A stretch of 64,000 bases of DNA. Origin: JACKOB01 sp024234575 (lineage in GTDB: Bacteria; Pseudomonadota; Gammaproteobacteria; Pseudomonadales; Oleiphilaceae). This document shows positions 1 through 8,447 of this stretch, one piece after another. The notes beneath the pieces were generated by a model. That model worked only from the letters and a program-made list of their open reading frames with translations. It was not told the DNA's origin and searched no databases. Location: positions 40,917 to 104,916 of the forward strand of contig JBPJFZ010000016.1 of assembly GCA_051208035.1 (NCBI GenBank). The letters run 5' to 3'. Position numbers and translations under genes: made by a program. The number at the start of each line of letters is the position of its first letter. Position 1 is the first letter of the stretch.

Positions 1-30
1 TGACAAAGTGTTAATGTTTTTGCCGCTGAT

Positions 31-59
31 CGAGAGGGCAAGCCGGTGATGCCCTCTCG
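31..59. terminator. stem-loop downstream of the CotH gene
   Basis: A perfect 10-bp inverted repeat (31-40 with 50-59, arm CGAGAGGGCA) encloses a 9-nt loop just past the 3' end of the minus-strand CotH gene. On the minus strand no uridine run follows directly, so it may be a transcript-stabilising hairpin or a factor-assisted terminator rather than a classical intrinsic one. Confidence 0.45.
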
Positions 60-71
60 GTTCGCATACCG

Positions 72-2804
72 TTAGCGAGCAGGTGGCAGCTGATTCTGAC
101 CGTTATTCGGTTGGCCATTGCCAGGCATGCCGCCGCCGGGAAATCCGCCCGCTGTGCTCGTGCAGCTACCCAAGCCATTGCCGCTTGCTGCTAACGAACC
201 ATCCAGCTGTGCGAGCACACTGTTTACGCGCTGCGTGGCAAAAGAAAGAAGCCCGGGGGTGGCGCCCACATCTGACGTGAGTGCCGTTTCAAATTCGGCG
301 GGCGTATAAAATGCCGTGGGGTCGGTATACACAGATTCTCGAATCAGGCTGGCCAGAGAGCTGATCGTTTGCGAGAGATTATCCGGGTGCATGCCACCGG
401 TGATTAACGCCGCAATATACTGATGGTATGACGCACGATAAGTCTCGTTGCTCAGCAGTTTGGCAATGAGCGGGCGATCAGCTAGTGCTGCAGAGGTGGG
501 CTCATCGATAAATAGATTAACCATTTCGTTAGCACTGCAGCCCATCGAAAACGTGCCAAACGACTCATTAAAGTCCCAGGGGATCACTGAAAACTGGTTG
601 CTGTTTTCATAGATATAGTAGTTATGAGCCAGAGCGCCCTGATAGCTGTCGAGATTGCCTAACACAGTTGAAACGGCCAGATAACGCAGCACACTTTCAG
701 CATCCAGCACCGATGCAAGCTCAGTTGTATTACCAGTGCCATTGTTTAACGTATCGAGAAAGTCAATTAGCGCCAGATTGTCTGTACTGTCTTCGTTGGT
801 TTTTAGCTCAATGGCCGAGTAACTGGCAAATTGGTCGTCTATCCACTTCAGATCATTGCCGACACCATTCACCACATCTGTTGCATCAGGCTTATAAAGG
901 TCGCCATCTGCATTATCAAAATGCCTTTCGAGAAATTCACTGTCTACCTGTTCGACCATGGTATACAAGCCATGCAACGTACCATTGATATACAGATTAA
1001 CGAAAGCGGTGCGTGGTGCAGGTACTTCCAGCTCGCGCATTAAATTGTAGGCGATGGTTTCGCGCAGGTAAGATGGGTCTTTGAAGTTGTTGTTAAGATT
1101 AATCTTCTTTAAATTAAGTAGCTTCTGTCCATCAACGTACTCATTCATATCCACTTTAAAGCTGAAGCGTTCGCTACCACTATTGGCAACACTGCTAAGG
1201 GATGAATTACCTTTAGTGCGAATGGCAACATTCTCTAAGGTGATGCCTTGATAAGTAATGCTGGCTGGATGCTCTTCTTCATCAAGGGCGTTGGTGATCA
1301 TATCGTTCCAGTCTTCTTCACTTATCTCGATATAAACAGCTGCTACCGTGTCTGTTGTAAACGCCGTTGCTTCCTGGTTGGCCTCTGCTAATGTCGGGTT
1401 TAATGTGCCGGTTGACCAACTGCCGTCTGTTAATGAACCAAAGCTGAAACCTTGTGGTGCATCGCTGTCATCCCATTGCAGGTAGTCAACGGTCTCGTCA
1501 TTTAACATCAGACTCACGCTGTCACTGCTGCCAAGTTTAAACGCAACGGTGTCGCTGCCGGACGCTTCGCCGGTAGCGTAAATCACCAGGCGTTCACCTG
1601 CCTGCAATGTTCGTTCTGGCAAGCTGATGGGGTCAATGCCGCTGTCATCAACGATCTGATAGTGGTTCAACTGTAATGGAGCGTCACTGTTATTGAGTAA
1701 TTCGATCCAGTCGTTACCACCGTCTGCCGCTTTGGCAACAATTTCATTGATGACCAGCGGCCCACGCAGGGCAACAACATTGGCAGAGTTGATCGTTGGC
1801 GTTAACGAGCGCAGCCCGCCAGATCCGTCAGGAAAGTGTCCATAGCTGAAACCGTTCAACGCATCGCCTTTGTCCCATTTGATGGTATCAATCAGGTCAT
1901 CACCTTTATACAAACTGACGCTATCGGATGCCCCCAGTTTAAATGCGACAGTATCGGTAAAGAGCAATGTTTCGTCGGTGGCATACACAATGAAGTGTTC
2001 GCCTGGCGCCAAGGTGACTGCCGGTAAATTATAAGTGGTTGTACTGTCTTCATCGCGCACACGATAGTCACCCAAATAAACGCTGCTATCACCGGCAGCG
2101 TAGAGCTCGATCCAATCGTATCCTGTGGTGGTGTCTTTCGCAGCAATTTCGTTGATGACCAACAGAGGAAAAGAGCTGACGATTTTATCGGCGCTAACAG
2201 TATTAACGCTTGATGGATCGGCGGTGTCGCTGTTGCTGCTACCCATCGTGGGAGTTAGCGTGCTTGCCGCCCCGGTGCCATCTGGCAAAAGCCCATAGCT
2301 GTAACCGATATCCGCCATACCGTCTTCCCAGCTAAGGGTTGATACGCTAACGCCTTCTTTGGCTAGTGTGACGGCATCACTGCTACCCAGTTTGAAGAGT
2401 ACATAATTGCCATCTTCTGGCGGGGTGTCGTTTTTATCAATTGCGGCGAAAACCACATAGTCGCCAGCAGAGAGCGTTTGTGATGGCAGCGCCTGAGCCA
2501 CATGGCTTGGGTCATCATCTACTAAAGTGTAGTCCGACAGATTAACGCTGCCTTCGGTGACATAAAGCTCGATCCAGTCGCTACCACCGCTGGCATCTTT
2601 CGCTACGATTTCGTTAATTACCACTGTGCCTGTGCTGGCTGTTTCCGAGGTGTTTGTCGCAGAGGCATCGCTGCTGCTTTCTCCGCCGCAGCCCGCAACC
2701 AATGCCGATACAATGGCCACCGCCAGCAACTTTGGTCGAAATACTTCTTTTAAAGTTGCCTCTGCTGCTGTTAACCAAAACTTGCTTGTGTTGCTGCTGT
2801 TCAT
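72..2804 (-). CDS. lipoprotein with three lamin-tail domains and a CotH kinase domain
   Basis: The 910-residue product starts with a long basic N-terminus and a hydrophobic stretch ending in a lipobox (VAGCGG, Cys about residue 39), so it is probably anchored to the outer membrane. Three lamin-tail-like repeats follow (about 58-195, 213-345 and 350-475), each opening with VINEI and a DWIEL motif. Residues about 490-830 form a CotH-type protein-kinase domain, with the RTKGNSS motif, a basic KKINL segment and the WDFNESFG metal-binding signature. The tail is rich in Gly, Pro and Asn. CotH proteins are atypical protein kinases in spore formers; the role in Gram-negatives is not established and surface binding or phosphorylation is inference. 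The ATG at 2804 has an AGAGGTGA ribosome site a few bases upstream. Confidence 0.9.
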   Translation of the reverse strand: MNSSNTSKFWLTAAEATLKEVFRPKLLAVAIVSALVAGCGGESSSDASATNTSETASTGTVVINEIVAKDASGGSDWIELYVTEGSVNLSDYTLVDDDPSHVAQALPSQTLSAGDYVVFAAIDKNDTPPEDGNYVLFKLGSSDAVTLAKEGVSVSTLSWEDGMADIGYSYGLLPDGTGAASTLTPTMGSSNSDTADPSSVNTVSADKIVSSFPLLVINEIAAKDTTTGYDWIELYAAGDSSVYLGDYRVRDEDSTTTYNLPAVTLAPGEHFIVYATDETLLFTDTVAFKLGASDSVSLYKGDDLIDTIKWDKGDALNGFSYGHFPDGSGGLRSLTPTINSANVVALRGPLVINEIVAKAADGGNDWIELLNNSDAPLQLNHYQIVDDSGIDPISLPERTLQAGERLVIYATGEASGSDTVAFKLGSSDSVSLMLNDETVDYLQWDDSDAPQGFSFGSLTDGSWSTGTLNPTLAEANQEATAFTTDTVAAVYIEISEEDWNDMITNALDEEEHPASITYQGITLENVAIRTKGNSSLSSVANSGSERFSFKVDMNEYVDGQKLLNLKKINLNNNFKDPSYLRETIAYNLMRELEVPAPRTAFVNLYINGTLHGLYTMVEQVDSEFLERHFDNADGDLYKPDATDVVNGVGNDLKWIDDQFASYSAIELKTNEDSTDNLALIDFLDTLNNGTGNTTELASVLDAESVLRYLAVSTVLGNLDSYQGALAHNYYIYENSNQFSVIPWDFNESFGTFSMGCSANEMVNLFIDEPTSAALADRPLIAKLLSNETYRASYHQYIAALITGGMHPDNLSQTISSLASLIRESVYTDPTAFYTPAEFETALTSDVGATPGLLSFATQRVNSVLAQLDGSLAASGNGLGSCTSTAGGFPGGGMPGNGQPNNGQNQLPPAR

Positions 2805-2979
2805 TACTCACCTCTGCTTTTTTTTAATTCGAGTAAACAGGGTAGGAAAAGAATGTGGAGCAATTACGCCTGCATTGTGCAAGAAAAGTGCAAGTTCTGG
2901 TAACACCATCAGGATGTGACGAGAGTCACCTTTTTGAAAGGCGATTAATCTGCAAGTTAAAATTGTTTGAAATTTAACC

Positions 2980-3009
2980 CTTGAAATAGTTTTTGCTGAT
3001 CCCATATTA
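2980..3009 (+). promoter_or_regulatory. sigma-32 (heat-shock) promoter of hsp20
   Basis: CTTGAAA at 2980-2986 and CCCATATTA at 3001-3009 are separated by 14 bases, which matches the RpoH promoter consensus (CTTGAAA, 13-15 nt, CCCATnT). It lies about 95 bases before the hsp20 start and predicts an approximately 90-nt leader. Confidence 0.85.
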
Positions 3010-3076
3010 GTAAGCAGGCAGGGGTCTCTGAGAGAGTCTGCCTAATATTGTTATCGTTATTAATTTTACTTTTATA

Positions 3077-3103
3077 CATATGGCTTCTGAGGAGAATATG
3101 ATC
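3077..3103 (+). promoter_or_regulatory. probable RNA thermometer over the hsp20 ribosome-binding site
   Basis: Bases 3077-3081 (CATAT) pair with 3096-3100 (ATATG), and 3084-3087 (CTTC) pair with the Shine-Dalgarno GGAG at 3091-3094, using one T-G wobble, a purine internal loop and a 3-base loop. The hairpin would hide the ribosome site at low temperature and melt easily. ROSE and fourU thermometers occupy exactly this position in small heat-shock genes. A second hairpin (about 3017-3044, arms AGGCAG/CTGCCT around TCTCT/AGAGA) lies upstream in the leader, as in multi-hairpin ROSE leaders. Melting is inferred, not shown. Confidence 0.6.
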
Positions 3104-3595
3104 ATGACCAGAATAGATTTAAGCCCACTTTATCGCAGCACCATTGGCTTTGACCGCTTTGCATCTTTGCTGGATTCGGCATTGAATATAGAGCAGCAAT
3201 CAAATGGCTTTCCACCCTATAACATTGAAGTCACCGGAGAGAATCGTTACTCCATTACTCTCGCGGTAGCAGGCTTCGAAGAAGACGAAATTGACATCCA
3301 GGTTGAACGTGGCGTGTTGGTAATTCGTGGCCGTAAAGCCAATACCGAAGAAAACCGTCAGTTTTTACATCAGGGCATCGCCTTTAGAACGTTCGAGCGT
3401 AAATTTAACCTTGCCGATCACGTTGAAGTAGTAAATGCAGAGTTAAAAAACGGTTTGTTGAACCTGAAGCTGGTAAAAGAAATACCAGAATCGGCAAAGC
3501 CCCGTAAAATTGCAATCAACAACACCGCGCCAAAGACGTCTATCGAATATAGCGAGCAAAAATCAGCAGTAAACGATGGCATCGCCGCCGCGTAA
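3104..3595 (+). CDS. ibpA: IbpA-type small heat-shock protein (Hsp20)
   Basis: An ATP-independent cytoplasmic holdase that binds unfolding proteins and passes them to DnaK/ClpB. The N-terminus (DLSPLYRSTIGFDRF) is the signature of the IbpA/IbpB group, followed by an alpha-crystallin domain (about residues 30-125) with the A-x-x-x-G-x-L-like NGLLNLKL strand. The start at 3104 is preferred: GGAG at 3091-3094 lies 9 bases upstream, and the resulting 163-residue protein begins like other IbpA proteins. In-frame ATGs at 3080 and 3098 fall inside the predicted thermometer hairpin, and 3080 precedes the ribosome site. Expression should be strongly heat-induced through sigma-32 and the leader RNA. 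The C-terminal 30 residues are longer than usual. Confidence 0.95.
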   Translation: MTRIDLSPLYRSTIGFDRFASLLDSALNIEQQSNGFPPYNIEVTGENRYSITLAVAGFEEDEIDIQVERGVLVIRGRKANTEENRQFLHQGIAFRTFERKFNLADHVEVVNAELKNGLLNLKLVKEIPESAKPRKIAINNTAPKTSIEYSEQKSAVNDGIAAA

Positions 3596-3615
3596 GAAAA
3601 CTAAATCACTCCGCA

Positions 3616-3646
3616 TTACGGCTACTGATTAGTTGAGTAGCCGTAA
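3616..3646. terminator. hairpin downstream of hsp20
   Basis: A perfect 11-bp inverted repeat (TTACGGCTACT at 3616-3626, AGTAGCCGTAA at 3636-3646) with a 9-nt loop follows the hsp20 stop. Only a weak T-rich tail follows, so termination efficiency is uncertain. Confidence 0.55.
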
Positions 3647-3672
3647 GTTAATATTTGTGAATAAATACAGAG

Positions 3673-3747
3673 CACCAGATTTGGAACGATAGAAGGTCTT
3701 GTTGGTTGTATAACAAGATTGAATGTCGTCTGACTCTGGTGTTTTTT
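3673..3747 (+). terminator. long nested stem-loop ending in a T-run
   Basis: An outer 7-bp stem (CACCAGA at 3673-3679, TCTGGTG at 3735-3741) encloses an inner perfect 7-bp stem (TCTTGTT at 3697-3703, AACAAGA at 3712-3718) and is followed by six T residues at 3742-3747. It could be a second terminator for hsp20 or the 3' end of a small structured RNA of about 80-150 nt. No family was recognised. Confidence 0.45.
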
Positions 3748-3816
3748 GTTGTCTCGATTGTAGCGTTTTTTAAAAAATGTAGGAAAAGCAGAGCGCCTTC
3801 CGACGATATCGAAAAA

Positions 3817-4614
3817 TTAGGTTAGCTGTTTACCTTTAGCCCCAAATCTCAATCTGTGCGTTGCCAACAGCCATTTTACCCGGCCTAGTGCATTGAGTAT
3901 TCTCTCTGCGATGGCGTCATCGCTGTTATCTCGGCCCAGTAACGGAGCGGTGTGGGCCGCGCAGAGGTTCTCGGCATCTTGCCAGCGTTCTACAATATCG
4001 GTTGTCCAGGACTCAAAGTCGTCGGCGGCGCTGGCGCGTTTCTCTAATGCCACGGCAAGGGTCGGATGAAAATTTAGAACATCGCTCATGCCGATTAGAT
4101 TGAGCACACCTGGCAACTTAGAAAACATTAGCGTGTCATCCACATGAATCGTTTTTGAGGCGCGGTGATAAACCAATACCGATGAAAAGTGGATGTTTTC
4201 ATTTTTTGAAATAAAGTCGACACCTTTAGGCACTGAAAATTCAAAATCTTCGGCGAACAATGTTTGAATCTCTGGCGATTCGGTATGCTCTGGCTGCCAT
4301 GGCAATGCGGGCGCTCTAGCGACATGTCGTGCTGTGCCATAGAGCAGGGCGTGCGGGTAACGCTCGTGCATCTGACTTACGTAAACGGTATGAAATGGAT
4401 GCAGGTTTAGAATAGCTTTAATGTCTTCGCCGCCGTTTGTCAGAGCATCAATCTGCGCCGCGACTTCGGTGGATAAGCCGCAGGTATCAAGCAAAACAAA
4501 CTCGCCATTTTGTCGTTTTACCAATGACGCTTGCGTACCGATATCCACCACGCCACCAATCTTGAACGAGCCTCGGATATTCCAAAAGTTGTCACTTACC
4601 TTAATAATTTCCAT
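3817..4614 (-). CDS. metallo-beta-lactamase-fold-like protein of unknown function
   Basis: The 265-residue protein has the outline of a metallo-beta-lactamase fold: an N-terminal strand pair reading out to LVKRQNGEFVLLDTCG, then LNLHPFHTVY where the family normally carries HxHxDH, later HVDDTLMF and AAHTAPLLG. Only two of the usual four first-motif ligands are present, so metal binding is doubtful or altered. I choose the ATG at 4614, which has GGGAA 9 bases upstream, over the in-frame TTG at 4635. No signal peptide is visible. It is transcribed divergently from the hybrid kinase across a short 130-bp gap. No substrate is suggested by the context. Confidence 0.7.
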   Translation of the reverse strand: MEIIKVSDNFWNIRGSFKIGGVVDIGTQASLVKRQNGEFVLLDTCGLSTEVAAQIDALTNGGEDIKAILNLHPFHTVYVSQMHERYPHALLYGTARHVARAPALPWQPEHTESPEIQTLFAEDFEFSVPKGVDFISKNENIHFSSVLVYHRASKTIHVDDTLMFSKLPGVLNLIGMSDVLNFHPTLAVALEKRASAADDFESWTTDIVERWQDAENLCAAHTAPLLGRDNSDDAIAERILNALGRVKWLLATHRLRFGAKGKQLT

Positions 4615-4743
4615 GTTCTGGGTTTCCCTTGCCAAAATAGCCGCTCTTAATAATTAGTTCGTCCTGTGCGTGCAAACACGCATCTTCCGACGATAATGAG
4701 GTATTCTTTTTCGAAATAAAAATAAAATTTGGGTTTCTTTTTT

Positions 4744-7700
4744 ATGCGGTCAAGATTTTACATATTCGGCTTGATGCTTTTTGCTTTCAGCCTAAATGCC
4801 TTCGCTGCGTCATTGGTGATTGATCTGCGCCAGCAGGATTGGTCTCCCGGGCAAGTTCATGCCATTGAGGGTAATTGGGACTTCTACTGGATGCAGCTGA
4901 TTGCGCCGCAAGATACCGCCGCATTCTCGCAGCCGGCGGTGCCTTTTCCGGTGCCGGGTGCCTGGAGTTCACCGCCCGATGGCGTGCCGGAGTTTCCCGG
5001 AATGGGCTATGCCACCTATCGCGTAACGTTGCTTGTGCCGGAGGATAAAACGGAATTAACGCTGGCGATCCCTGATATGGCCAGTGCATATCAACTTTGG
5101 AGCAATGGCAGGCTTGTTGCGGCTAATGGCTCTGTTGGTACCAGTAAACATACCGAAACCCCCGGCTATCAGCCCCGTGTCGCCAGCGTCAGGGTGCAAA
5201 ATGGCGAGTTAACACTGGTGTTGCAAACATCCAACTATCACTATCAATGGGGCGGCGTATGGTATCCCCTTCAAATCACTGATGCAGAGGGCGCTTACGC
5301 GCTGCGAGAAAAGCCCATTATGCAGGCGATGTTGTCCGGCACAGTGTTGATTGCCGCCAGCTTGTTCAGCTTATTAATGTTTGCCAGCCGCCCAAAAGAA
5401 AAGGTGTTTCTATTCTTCGGGCTATTGTGTCTATCGATGGGGTTGCGCCGGTTATTAATTGACGAGCGGATTATTTATTTTTATCTGGGTGATTATTGGG
5501 CGACCCTTCAGGCGATTGAGAATATTTGTACTTATCTATCGCTCCCGCTGTTTATTGCCTATTTTTCTTACCGGTTTCCGGTGCCTTTAAGTGCGTTGGC
5601 GGTACGCATCAGTGGGTTCGTTGCGATACCTTTTTGTTTGCTGGCACTAACTACGGATGTCAGTTTTTATACTCGGCTAAATGTGCCGTTTCAGCTGATT
5701 ATATTGGCCGCCGTGCCTTATATCATCTGGACTTATTCGAAAGTGTTAGCTTCCGGAAGGCGTGGCGCCGGGATATTTGGCCTGGGGCTGGCGGTGTTCA
5801 GTTTGACGGTGATCAACGATATTTTAGCCTATAGCTATGTAATCCATACGCCAAATGTTGCACACCTGGGTATCCTGGCTTTCGTGATTTTTCAGAGTAC
5901 GGATTTGGCCCGTAGTTATTTTCGCAACTTCAATACCATTGAGCGAATGTCGAAGTCGTTACGTCAGCAGAATGCAGAGCTGCTAAAACTGGATGCATTT
6001 AAAGATGAGTTTTTAGCAACGACATCCCATGAGTTACGCACACCGTTACATGGTATTGCCGGATTGGCCAGCCACCTTCTTGCAGATGAACAGTTAAATT
6101 TAAACCGCGAACAGCATCATAAACTGGATTTGATTGCGTCGACAACGCGTCGATTGGGCTCGCTGGTAAATGATATTCTGGATTTCTCTGGTATCAAGCA
6201 TGGCAATCTTTCACTACGGAAGCAATCTGTTGATTTATCGGCAGTGAGTGACAATGTTATTAGCACCCTCAAGCCTTTGTTGGCGGGCAGAGATATCTGT
6301 CTATCGGCAAATATTGATGAGCAGGCGAGGCATGTCTGGGCAGATGAAAACCGTCTACAGCAGATTTTGTTTAATATTCTGGGCAACTCTGTCAAATTCA
6401 CTGAGGAAGGATTTATTCAGTTGTATGCAAGCCGCCACGATGAGTTTGTTAACATCGAAATCAGTGATACGGGAATGGGGATTGGGCAAAGCAAAAGGGA
6501 TGCTTTATTCGAACCTTTCAAGTTGGACGCCAGCGATGATCAGCCATATTCCGGCAATGGGCTGGGCTTGTCGATTAGTCGCCAGCTTGTGCGTCAACAT
6601 GGGGGAGATCTCCAGATCGTTAGTCGTGAAGGCTACGGTACCACGGTGAGTTTTACTTTGCCTGTTGCTGCAGCGTTAGAGGGTGATCCTGCGCCCATTA
6701 AGGCACCATTGCCTGTGGCGATGGAGTCAAGTACCGGCCCTCTGCTAGCAACCACATCTTTGCAGGGCATTGAGAATGCCCATACCGCACCCACCAGAGC
6801 AGGTGAGGCAATGATATTTGTGGTGGATGATGATGAAGTTAATCGGGAGTTGGTGCGCTCGCAGTTGAGTAAGGCGGGTTACCAGGTTGAAAGCTTTGTG
6901 GGGGGCGCACCACTGCTATCAAGATTGCAGGATCTATCACCAGTAAAGCGCCACTCACAGGCACAAGGCACATGGCCTGATCTTATCCTGCTGGATTTGA
7001 TGATGCCGAACATCAGTGGCCTGTCGGCTTGTGAACAAATCCGGCAACAGCATGACAGTTACCAGTTGCCGATTATGATGCTGACTGCCCGCTACCAGGT
7101 TGCCGATATTGTCGCTTGCCTGAATGCCGGTGCGAATGATTACCTGATCAAGCCCTATCACGAGAAAGAACTGTTGGCGCGGGTTTATAGCCAGCTAAAT
7201 GCTCGCAAGTTCTGGCTGGCGAGTGAAGAAAACCAGCAGCTGAAGCAAGAAATTGAGCACCGCCAGCAATTGCAGCAAGACTTATCTATTGCCAATGGCC
7301 GATTGTTGCAGGCGCTGGATATCACCGAAGAACAAATCATGCTACTCACCGAAGAGGGTGAGGTCATTTACGCCAACCAGGCGATTTTATCCCTGATGAA
7401 AACTAGCTCCCCGGCCGTCATCGGTAAGCAGTTTGAAACGCTGGTTGATGAGCAAACGCGCGCTGAATTAACTCAGCGCTTGGATGGTACCCCGGAAGAG
7501 GTGTCTTTCATCGTTAACGACGCGACCCTTGGCGGTAAGGTGCAGTTATCTGTGCGCTACTTCGAAGAAAAAGGCGAGGGTTACTACGCCGTGATCGTCT
7601 CGCCTTTGCAAACATATGCATCGGCGGAGAAAGACCCGGCAGCCTTATCGAGGCAACTCATTGACGATTTAACACAAGAGATAGCCGCCAGCCGCCATAA

Positions 7701-8112
7701 GTTTGAGCAGATTGAACAGGCGTTAAAGCAGGTCACCACGCTGCGTATAGAGCAGGGGACATCTCCGGCAAACGCCGAAGCAGACTCTCACCCTCAAGGG
7801 CATGTTCAGAATCAGCGGGAGTTGCTGGTGAAACTCTTGCGGGAAACACTCGGGCTTTGGGAGCGGTATACGCATCGCACTAAGGCTGATCTTGCCGAAG
7901 AAAGCCGCTGCTGGCGGGTTTATATCGATGGCACCACCGCCAAGACCCGCACCCTCGATCGCTACCTAAGCGAGCGCACGTTGCCAGAAAAACCCCGCTG
8001 GCGTCTGGCCATTCGTACGGCCAAATACGTTATCGACCACTGTGCCTTAAGCACCGATGATTATCAGGTTCTGTCGGATATGATTGATGCCTTGGATAAG
8101 GCGTATTCTTAG
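4744..8112 (+). CDS. 7TMR-DISM hybrid histidine kinase with REC, PAS and a C-terminal module
   Basis: A 1122-residue inner-membrane sensor. It has a signal peptide ending NAFA, a periplasmic jelly-roll sensor (about 25-195), seven transmembrane helices (about 195-395), a HisKA domain with TSHELRTPLHG (His about residue 429), an ATPase domain with DTGMGIG and GNGLGLSI, and a receiver domain with VVDDDEVN, LLDLMMP (Asp about 751) and the KPY lysine motif. A PAS-like domain follows (about 860-950) and then a coiled linker. The last 90 residues form a distinct basic, Trp/Arg-rich module of unknown function. No cognate regulator is adjacent. ATG 4744 is chosen because the signal peptide begins there; a TTG at 4729 is in frame. 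Neither has a clear ribosome site. Confidence 0.92.
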   Translation: MRSRFYIFGLMLFAFSLNAFAASLVIDLRQQDWSPGQVHAIEGNWDFYWMQLIAPQDTAAFSQPAVPFPVPGAWSSPPDGVPEFPGMGYATYRVTLLVPEDKTELTLAIPDMASAYQLWSNGRLVAANGSVGTSKHTETPGYQPRVASVRVQNGELTLVLQTSNYHYQWGGVWYPLQITDAEGAYALREKPIMQAMLSGTVLIAASLFSLLMFASRPKEKVFLFFGLLCLSMGLRRLLIDERIIYFYLGDYWATLQAIENICTYLSLPLFIAYFSYRFPVPLSALAVRISGFVAIPFCLLALTTDVSFYTRLNVPFQLIILAAVPYIIWTYSKVLASGRRGAGIFGLGLAVFSLTVINDILAYSYVIHTPNVAHLGILAFVIFQSTDLARSYFRNFNTIERMSKSLRQQNAELLKLDAFKDEFLATTSHELRTPLHGIAGLASHLLADEQLNLNREQHHKLDLIASTTRRLGSLVNDILDFSGIKHGNLSLRKQSVDLSAVSDNVISTLKPLLAGRDICLSANIDEQARHVWADENRLQQILFNILGNSVKFTEEGFIQLYASRHDEFVNIEISDTGMGIGQSKRDALFEPFKLDASDDQPYSGNGLGLSISRQLVRQHGGDLQIVSREGYGTTVSFTLPVAAALEGDPAPIKAPLPVAMESSTGPLLATTSLQGIENAHTAPTRAGEAMIFVVDDDEVNRELVRSQLSKAGYQVESFVGGAPLLSRLQDLSPVKRHSQAQGTWPDLILLDLMMPNISGLSACEQIRQQHDSYQLPIMMLTARYQVADIVACLNAGANDYLIKPYHEKELLARVYSQLNARKFWLASEENQQLKQEIEHRQQLQQDLSIANGRLLQALDITEEQIMLLTEEGEVIYANQAILSLMKTSSPAVIGKQFETLVDEQTRAELTQRLDGTPEEVSFIVNDATLGGKVQLSVRYFEEKGEGYYAVIVSPLQTYASAEKDPAALSRQLIDDLTQEIAASRHKFEQIEQALKQVTTLRIEQGTSPANAEADSHPQGHVQNQRELLVKLLRETLGLWERYTHRTKADLAEESRCWRVYIDGTTAKTRTLDRYLSERTLPEKPRWRLAIRTAKYVIDHCALSTDDYQVLSDMIDALDKAYS

Positions 8113-8153
8113 TTGTGGATGTATAAACGGTAGTTTGGTACGCATAGCACCCT

Positions 8154-8184
8154 ATGAAATAGATGACCGCTGAATGAAATAGAT
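8154..8184 (+). repeat. short direct repeat upstream of cyanase
   Basis: ATGAAATAGAT occurs at 8154-8164 and again at 8174-8184, exactly 20 bp apart (about two helical turns), in the 335-bp gap before the cyanase gene. It could be a paired activator site for the sigma-54 promoter downstream; this is inference from spacing only. The rest of the gap up to 8347 shows no gene. Confidence 0.35.
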
Positions 8185-8347
8185 AGCCGTAATTGCGTAT
8201 CGGACGCCCCAAAACAGGGAGCACTTGAAACCAAATCGGGCACTGTGCACTGATATCTGACGGCATTCGATTATTTGCTGTTACAAACAACCCCTGCATG
8301 GCTGATATCCGGTCATTTTTCTTCGTAGTTGGTGTATCTGTTTAAAG

Positions 8348-8363
8348 TGGCATACCGCTTGCA
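8348..8363 (+). promoter_or_regulatory. sigma-54 promoter of cyanase
   Basis: TGGCATACCGCTTGCA matches the sigma-54 consensus (TGGCAC-N5-TTGCA) with the invariant GG and GC doublets exactly 10 bases apart. It lies 85 bases upstream of the cynS start, which suggests nitrogen-limitation control through NtrC or a related enhancer-binding protein. Confidence 0.8.
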
Positions 8364-8447
8364 AAAGCCTTAAGACGTTAATAGCCGTTGCTTAACGACG
8401 GCATCTTTTTAGCACTTGAGACTGCACTGCAAAACGGGAGCATCAGC

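Noticed and set aside
3080..3103. ATGs at 3080 and 3098 as hsp20 start
   Set aside because: The first lies before the ribosome site; the second is only 3 bases from it. 3104 gives the family N-terminus.
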